Positions 57,171-64,000 of a DNA stretch of 64,000 bases are shown in pieces. The translations under genes were made by a program, and so were the position numbers. Each line of letters opens with the position of its first letter. Positions within the stretch are counted from its first letter, which is position 1. The notes under the pieces are model-generated. The model was given only the letters and a program-made list of their open reading frames with translations, ran no database searches and was not told the origin of the DNA. The stretch comes from Echinometra lucunter (lineage: Eukaryota; Echinodermata; Echinoidea; Camarodonta; Echinometridae), in assembly GCA_029962745.1 (NCBI GenBank), contig CM057169.1, positions 23,266,510 through 23,330,509 on the forward strand. Direction: 5' to 3'.

Positions 57171-58309
57171 TGTCATCGAATTTTGTCGTTGGCTGCGTAG
57201 ACTTCCGACCCTCCCTTTTGAAAAACTCCTGGGTCTGTCGCTGTATTTCTGAACGTCGTCGGAAACAAGACCTGTTGTGCTGCTGCTTTGAACAAGAATA
57301 AGCAGGCAAACAAAACCCTAAAAGAAAAACACAAACAAACAAACAAACAAACAAACCAAAATAAAAAAACAAACCCAAAACAAAAACAACAACCCGAACA
57401 CCGGCCAACAGAATCAAACAAACAACAAAGTGAATAGTTAAAAAATGTTATGACAAATAGGTTACTAGTATATGGTATATGGCGCAAATGATTTGAATTT
57501 TTATTTAAGTGTTGGGTTTTTTTTTGTATGAGATATAAAATTAATTTGTAGAATGCATCCGTTATAGAGAACATGCAGTTGCTGGGCTAGCGCCATGAGC
57601 GTCCTTGGACGATGGTGTGTGCGCTTTATAAAATTATGCCTAGGTATACGCACGGTCCTAGGAATACACTAACCGACACACATCCCAAATCCTATATCCG
57701 AAGTATTACTTGGACTGGAGGTTGGGAATTCGTTATTTGGGAATTTTTTTACTAATTGTTAAAAAGAGAAGGCACTTGCGTTGCTCACTCAAAGATATAG
57801 CAGCGATATACTGCTTTAAATTCAATATCAACGTATAGCTTGTATTGCATATTATAAAAATATGTATATATATGTATATTTTTTACTAGTTATGTAATGT
57901 AAGCGACAGTAGATATTCAAATTACGTGCAGTGACCCACTCTTACGTTAAAATATACATAATACATATACATCATGAATAAATAAATATTTTTTCTTCTG
58001 CAACAGATCACTGAATCTGTTTATGGCAGTCACTAAGGTGATAAAACCCTTCCTCGTCATATCCGTTTATTAATCGATCATGAGAATAAAAAGAAAGAAA
58101 AACAAAAATATCATTATTTCTCATCTCTCTCTCTCTCTCTCTCTCTGCCTCTTTCTCTCTCTCTCTTGATCTCTGAAAAATCTCTCTCCTGTCACCATTA
58201 TCTTTCCTGTGCATCTTTTTTTTTTTTGTAAATTCAGCTAAGATGAGCTACATTTCCTTAGCTAAATGTGAAAGTGCTACTGTTTATTAAAATGCGTTTG
58301 ATTCAGTGG

Positions 58310-58680
58310 CGGCGATTTCATGTAACGAGGGGAGGGGGGGGGGGGGGGATGGAAATACGGAAGTCCTCCGCCGAAAATCTGTTTCGAGAAGTGAGAGGGG
58401 ATGATCATTTTTAAGCGAGTGAGCGAAGCAAGCGAGCTAAAAAATAACCACAAAAAATGATGAAAGAAGCCTCATTTTGCCACCAAAATGCATTTTAGGC
58501 CTATAAAATATTTCAGTGGTTGGCCTAAAATTGGTGACCTGACTCAAAATAGATAAATAATATATCAAGCTTTAAAAATCGAGGGGGGGGGAGATCCCCA
58601 CAAAAAAACAATCGAAAAAACAATCGGGGGGGGGGGACATGTCCCCCATTACCCCCCCCCCCCCCAGGATTGCCGCCTAT
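58310..58680 (+). repeat. fragment of the GCGAGCGAG/poly-G repeat family
   Basis: CAGTGGCGGCGATTTC, poly-G, AAGCGAGTGAGCGAAGCAAG and further poly-G/poly-C blocks ending GGATTGCCGCC. Only weakly like the 12 kb copies. Confidence 0.5.
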
Positions 58681-60083
58681 GGTTTGATTGACATGCTGTA
58701 CTATTGTATTGTATTGTATTTATTTTCCATTCAAGTAAAAACACAACTAAAACTACATACAAAATAGCAATAGGCGGACATACAGAAAGAAATACATACA
58801 GTAAACAGGGTAAGAAGTAACAGAATGGTTGGATTGCCCACTCAGTGTGGTTATTATTACCACGCTCTTGTTCCTTGGGGTCCAGTACATAAATAAAAAA
58901 TATACTGTACATGAACAGAAACATAAGTAGGAAAACTATTTCATTCTTAATAAGGAAACAAAGACACATCCAAAAGAGAGATTTATTAATGAATACAGCT
59001 GAAAAAATGTAAATACCACCCCCCCCCCTCCTCTGTAAAACTTGCACATTCCTTCAAAGATCAGAGCCATATGGGGCCTTTAAATTCAAGTAGTGTTTTT
59101 AGAGCCCAGGATTCTGATGTCATGATGTCAGTGCTGTTATGATGGTGTTTGTTTGTCAAAGTATATAATTGTCTTTTGTATTCTTCAGCAGAGTTCATAT
59201 CTACAGTATAGTTATTTCGCTGGCAGCCATGGTGGAGAACGTATTATGCCTTATTGCCCGTGATCTTAGACCATGATGGGCTGTATTTTTTTTCAATATC
59301 GTTTTAGGTGGAAGAGGTATTGTTATTCATAACTGTGAAATCCCCAATCTTTCGATGCGCTTGCATGCAACGACGAAGCAAGTACAAATTAAAATACCTC
59401 AACTGAAAAATGTGTTTATTGATCCACAAGTTCAAAATTGATCTGTTTTATTTTAAATAAATTTTATTTCTAATTCGTTACTTGGTACTTGGTAACGTTA
59501 GATTTCCCTCCGAAGTACTCCGATAAGAGTTTTCACTGGCACTTTACAAAGATGAATTCAAAAGTCTTGGATATTTCAGATTAAATGTCCCAGATTTCAC
59601 CTTGAATGAAGAATAAAAAAAAATATGTTGTAAACCTTTTTTTCTCCACGATCCACTGTCCAATTTTCCCAATTTTGTGCATCCTTTCTCTCTCTGTCTC
59701 TCTCTGATGATCGATGCATGTATCTGCCTAAATCAGCCCAATTCCAAATTTGTATAGCCCCACCTACGGTACACGTCGGCGAAACCGTACGGAGGCACGT
59801 ACGATCGACTGTTATTATTTATGCTACGGTGTATTCTAACTAAGTTAATTGTCTCAAAATTTACTATGTAACCGGCAAAATATCCATATATATGAGTTTT
59901 TGAAAGAGTGATTTCACATCCAATCAACAATATGGTAAGACATTTTACGATTTTATGATTTAGCTGTGGTGTAATTTCGAGATCGAATTAACAGTTAGGT
60001 ATACGCCCCTGCCGTGTAATTTGTCACTTTGTGCTTGCTGGGCACTGCAGCATGCATGCAGTCCATCTGTCCATGTAACTCTT

Positions 60084-60212
60084 GGCTGCGTTTCACGAAA
60101 CCGTCAGTCTAAGTTCATGGACATCCCATAGAAACGCGTGTTAATTCTACAACACGCGTTTCAGTGGGATTTCCAAGAAGTTAGACTTATGACGGTTTCG
60201 TGAAAGGCAGCC
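60084..60212. mobile_element. foldback MITE
   Basis: GGCTGCGTTTCACGAAACCG and inverse GACGGTTTCGTGAAAGGCAGCC, with central ACACGCGTTT / AAACGCGTGT pairing. Confidence 0.75.
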
Positions 60213-60749
60213 CTGAATCTCTGAAGGGGAATCCGGACATCGCCGAAACAGCACTAGACTCTAGACCCTCTAACTGTTACTATGAGTAGGATGGGGGGTC
60301 GGGTGTCCGGACATGTAACAAAAATGAAGCCTTCTTTTTTGTCTTTGGATTAAACAAAAGCTATGCATTGTTTTGTGCTAATCATCATCAATATTTGTTC
60401 GCTATAATATTTTCTAACAGTTTGTGCTAAAACATTTAAGAGATTTGCTTGTGAACCTTTTTCAATTGGCTGTTTTAAATCGACTGTCCGGATATACAAC
60501 CTGTCCGGACATCCAACAACTGGATATATGACTAGACTCTATGTCCAGAGCTGGTCAAGGCTGCTTTGCAGCGTGCAATTCTATTTTAAAGCTATTGATG
60601 TGGTTACATTTTTAGTTTCGGGGGACAAACATAAACATGACAAACAGAATCCAGTCTTTCATCGTGCTGGGAAGAAAGCTTTAAAGTTAAGTTTAAGGTA
60701 TGCTTTCGTACGAACTACGACATTGATTAGACCCTATAGCGATCAAGGG

Positions 60750-61262
60750 TATGTTTCAGCGGTTACAGTTCATTATTCCGAAGGTTCTTTTATTATGAAG
60801 ATTCGTTTAGTCCGAAGGTTCATTTAGTCCGAAGGTTCATTTAGTCCGAAGGTTCGTTAGTCTGAAAACGAAATAAGATTCGTTATTCCGAAGGTTGCTT
60901 TAGACTAGAGTCTAGATCTAGATCTAGTCGGAAAATGGAAAAAGTTCGTTATTCGGAAGATTCGTTAATCCGAAAACGAAATAAGGTTCGTTATTCCAAA
61001 ATGGCAAAAGGTTTGTTCGTCTGAAAATGAAATAAGGTTTGTTAGTTCATTAGGATCTGGATTCTAGTTATTTTTGGACTAACGAACCGGCTTAGGGTCT
61101 ATTTCACTTTTGGACTATCAAGCCTTCAGAATAGTGGAATAACCAACCCTAGGTCTAGATCTAGAACTAGATCTATTTCATTTTCGGATTAACGAACCTT
61201 CGGAATAACAAACCTTATTTCAATTTCGGATTAACGAACCTTTGGAATAACGAACTTTATTC
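60750..61262. repeat. degenerate TTCGTTAnTCCGAA repeats in head-to-head halves
   Basis: The left half repeats TTCGTTATTCCGAAGGTT and AAAACGAAATAAGG, and the right half the reverse complement (GGATTAACGAACCTTCGGAA). TCTAGATCTAGATCTAG (about 60914) and a related motif (about 61151) flank the centre. Confidence 0.7.
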
Positions 61263-61318
61263 TATTCTTTATTCTATTCTTTATTCTATCTTTATTCTAT
61301 TCTCTCCACCCAGGTGTA

Positions 61319-61475
61319 TAAGTGGGTACCCAGTAGGAAGAATTTAGCGCCTTGCATGGCGGCTCCTTCAGCCGGGGTAATAATATTAACTTTGTAGAGC
61401 GCAGTAGAGTATATGCATATAGTAGCTGCGCTATATAAATGGACCATATTATTATTATTATTTATTATTTTCAGA
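61319..61475 (+). mobile_element. second copy of the GTGGGTACC...ATT-tail family
   Basis: Reads AAGTGGGTACCCAGTAGGAA, GCCGGGGTAATAATATT, GCGCTATATAAATGG and a short (ATT)n tail. Same order of motifs as 15721-16031. Confidence 0.65.
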
Positions 61476-61876
61476 CTAGCGAACCTTTGCCACTTCAGAA
61501 TAATGCCACAAGGGTCAATCCATGTCAAATCAACCGATGCTTGTCACCCGACCCCCTCTGATTTTTTTTGAAACTCGCACCAAATGTTCCTCTGAGTTTT
61601 TGATGGAAAACCCTGAAATATTTTGCCCCAAGGTAAAATGGTTGCTAAGATACAGCCTCGCATAACAACCAATGCATGTTTCAACTGTAAATGAGTTAAA
61701 ATAAATGTAGGTGTTTTTGATTGACCATGTGGCAAGATGTGATATGTGAACGTCTGAAAAAAAATATGAAAATCTCTGAAGCGGTGCTTTCCAGAAGAAG
61801 GAGGAGGAGGAGGAAGAAATGTATTAAACTTTATCTTTGTTTCTGTTTCTCTCTTGCACGTTTGTTCTCACCCCAG

Positions 61877-62055
61877 CTTCAGTTCATGCTCCTGTTCAGC
61901 CGACAAGGCAAGCTACGTCTTCAGAAATGGTACACACCCCATCTGGAAAAGACGAAGAAGAAGATAACTAGAGAACTCATTGCAACAGTACTAACAAGAA
62001 AACCCAAAATGTGCAATTTCTTAGAGTGGAGGGATTATAAGATTGTTTACAAGCG
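61877..62055 (+). CDS. AP1S: AP-1 sigma exon 2 (longin-like N-terminus)
   Basis: Acceptor ccccag (or cttcag six bases later), donor cg|gtaggt. Phase 2 end, completed by the next exon to give KR-YASLYF. Confidence 0.95.
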
Positions 62056-63545
62056 GTAGGTAAAATACTCTACATTAGATTCTTAACAGGTTATTATTGA
62101 GGATTTTCAGTAAACGTGCAGTTCTTTTCAGTTCTTAATACCCAAAGTCATTTGGAAGTGCATAGAGATGTTAGATAATAATGTGATATGCGCTACACAA
62201 GAACGGAATACTATTATTTGTGAGGGGCTATGGGAAAGTGTAATTACTTCATCATAAACATTACCGTATTGTCTGCAGTTTTACTTCCATGTACATGAAA
62301 GTATAATGTATATTGATTGAATTTGCAATTTGATTTGCATACTGCAGTAGTGTCATTTTGTAATATCTTTTGTTTCAATTCAAGTAAAGCATACATATCA
62401 TTTAAATGTATTCCATATCCTTGCTATTCAGTGATTACATTCTACAATTACCCAGCAGTAATGTGATCGTTAAAAGCTTTTTGGCCTTTATGTGCAGGTT
62501 AAATACTAGTTTTAGTTTTAAAAATGTTCAAGGGAAACAGAAAATGTGGACTCTATATGCAGCCATCTGTATATTTGGTTAAGAAACCTGAGGAATACTG
62601 ATCTTGAGATAACACGGGCTGGGATCTTTGGAAAATGCATGTTAAGCCTACTGCAGTGAGGCATGGCCTTTCTGGTCTTGCTGCAACCGACTAAGAACTG
62701 CTGTCGGCCCGCTGCAGAACCAACCTAGCAAAGTGGGGGGTACAGTGTATAGTGAAAATGATGACATCACCTGCCTGTGTGGAGAGGGGCAGTCTATGCA
62801 ACATCTCCTTGTCTGCCCACTTCTACCAGTGCCTTGCACCCAAGAAGATCTGGCAGCTCTGTCCCCCTGTGTGATGCAATGCATCCACCACTGGATTGGA
62901 ACAATCTAAGCCTAATGTACCTGTTGAGGTGTAGTGATCCGATAAGAAGAAGAAGCCTACCGTAACCTATACGATCCCTCTAGCTCTGCGACCCGATTTT
63001 GGAAGAATTTGCTATAGCATTTGATATCAACATTCAAACATGTAAAGTCCTAATGATCAAGTTCTGAATAGTCATATGAATACTAAAATTGAAATTCCGG
63101 GCGATTGCCAGCCTCACTGTAGGAATAAAGACCAATTCTGAATCGTAGTGACATCATAACAATATTGCGATCAGCTAAGATTTGATGCTGATTAGGCCTT
63201 TACTCTGACCAAAAGGCTTGCACTTAACCAAAATTTTGATTTTAGTATTCCTATCGTCATTCCAAACTTCAAATAAGATAATTTTACTTGTTTAATCTTT
63301 CATGTTTAATGCAAAATGCCATTTGTTCGAAAAATCGGTTTCATTCAGATCGTATATATACCAAAGTCAAGATGTGTTGAACAGGTTTAAAGCAAGTTTA
63401 ATTTGAAATCTTCCTTGTGTACTTTGACTCTCACAGGTATGCCAGCCTGTATTTCTGCTGCGCTATTGAAGAGAACGACAATGAACTGCTCACTCTGGAG
63501 ATCATTCATAGATATGTAGAACTTCTGGATAAATACTTTGGTAGT
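61877..63545 (+). CDS. AP1S: AP-1 complex sigma subunit (clathrin adaptor small chain), partial
   Basis: Exons 61877-62055 and 63437-63545. The first reads [18 protein letters not shown] and [19 protein letters not shown]. The second reads [20 protein letters not shown] and [13 protein letters not shown]. These match vertebrate AP1S proteins almost residue for residue. The sigma subunit stabilises the AP-1 core and binds dileucine signals for clathrin traffic between trans-Golgi and endosomes. The initiator Met is in an upstream exon not identified here, as is usual for the family. The exon start could be 61877 or 61883, since two AGs are close together. The C-terminal third lies beyond the window. 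The paralog number (1, 2 or 3) cannot be assigned. Confidence 0.96.
62956..63355. mobile_element. MITE family C copy 2, in the AP-1 sigma intron
   Basis: Shares with 27356-27793 the blocks GCTATAGCATTTGATATCAA, ATTCCGGGCGATTGC and GATTTTAGTATTC in the same order and direction. The terminal arms are eroded. Confidence 0.68.
63437..63545 (+). CDS. AP1S: AP-1 sigma exon 3
   Basis: Acceptor cacag|gtatgcc, donor agt|gtaagt at 63546. It ends after KYFGS, as in vertebrate AP1S genes, and leaves phase 0. Confidence 0.95.
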
Positions 63546-64000
63546 GTAAGTATCCATGGTGAGGGAGATGCGGTACAATGTACATGTAGTTATGAAAGTA
63601 GAGAGTGTTTTTTGGAATCGCACTTTGGAAATGATTGTTTTGAAAATTCATGAGAGGTTATGTAGTACTGGAAAGCTCTAAAAGAGCTCTAGTAAAAAGA
63701 AAAAAAAAAAGAAAGTACAAAGAGAGAGTACTTGCACACGAAAATGCTGCCTGGAAATCTTGTTTTACTGTGCACAGTAAATCTGAAATAATTTTGCGCA
63801 GCATAGACCTTCAGCTTAAACTGAGAGGCATTGTAAAAACTTTAATTGCTACTTGCTAATACTTGTACCTAATGCTATGTTTACACGATGTTCCCGGCGG
63901 CCACGGCAGCCACGTTTGCTTGAAACGTAGTGCTCTGTGGGATTTTGAAAATTTTTGCTTCCCGTCAGACTACGGACCATCTCCAAGTTTTGTTACGGCC

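Larger units (their letters stand above)
54356..60083. other. intergenic between the gap and the 60 kb repeats
   Basis: Contains the unassigned block at 54955, foldback copy 2 at 55909, a ~75-bp direct repeat (AGGAAAAAATCATTGGCCCG at 56616 and a near copy at 56697), homopolymers at 56818 and 57137, CT repeats at 58122, the 58310 repeat fragment and a LINE-like tail near 58700. No gene recognised. Confidence 0.6.

Noticed and set aside
57118..57574. Minus-strand ORFs with Phe/Cys/Leu-rich sequence
   Set aside because: Translations of AAAC/AACA low-complexity tracts and a poly-T run.

Overview
This is a eukaryotic, intron-rich, repeat-laden window, most likely from an echinoderm and probably a sea urchin. 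The grounds are GT-AG introns, single-residue homopolymer G/C runs, many foldback MITEs, tRNA-derived SINEs, LINE tails ending in (ATT)n, and gene families typical of deuterostome invertebrates. The species assignment is inference. One assembly gap of exactly 500 N (53856-54355) is present.

Layout. (1) 1-7311: repeats, no coding exon recognised. (2) 7312-26584, plus strand: 15 exons of a secreted tolloid/BMP1-like astacin metalloprotease, in the order propeptide, astacin, CUB, CUB, EGF, EGF, EGF, CUB, CUB, stop. The signal-peptide exon was not found. (3) 20661-22319, minus strand: a long intronless ORF of unrecognised family nested in the EGF2-EGF3 intron of the protease gene. (4) 30256-31134, minus: a single-exon beta-propeller-like protein resembling the C-terminus of invertebrate TRIM-like proteins, with a MITE just past its stop. 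(5) 31816-53092, minus: three tandem paralogs. Each has four exons with identical phases (1,0,1) and encodes signal peptide, compact C-type-lectin-like domain, Thr-rich mucin stalk and PAN/apple-like domain. Predicted lengths are 379, 894 and 294 aa. (6) 61877-63545, plus: two exons of the clathrin adaptor AP-1 sigma subunit, running off the window end.

Between the genes lie an L1-like LINE remnant (36575-37885), a CR1/jockey-like LINE 3' fragment (47751-48632), SINEs with visible A/B boxes, about a dozen foldback elements, a recent tandem duplication (11925-13205) and many microsatellites.

The lectin-mucin-PAN cluster is the most interesting system. All three paralogs keep open frames across four exons, while the mucin stalk differs more than tenfold in length and the lectin fold lacks the usual calcium/sugar motifs. 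They are candidates for secreted mucosal, coelomic or egg-coat recognition proteins; that role is inference.
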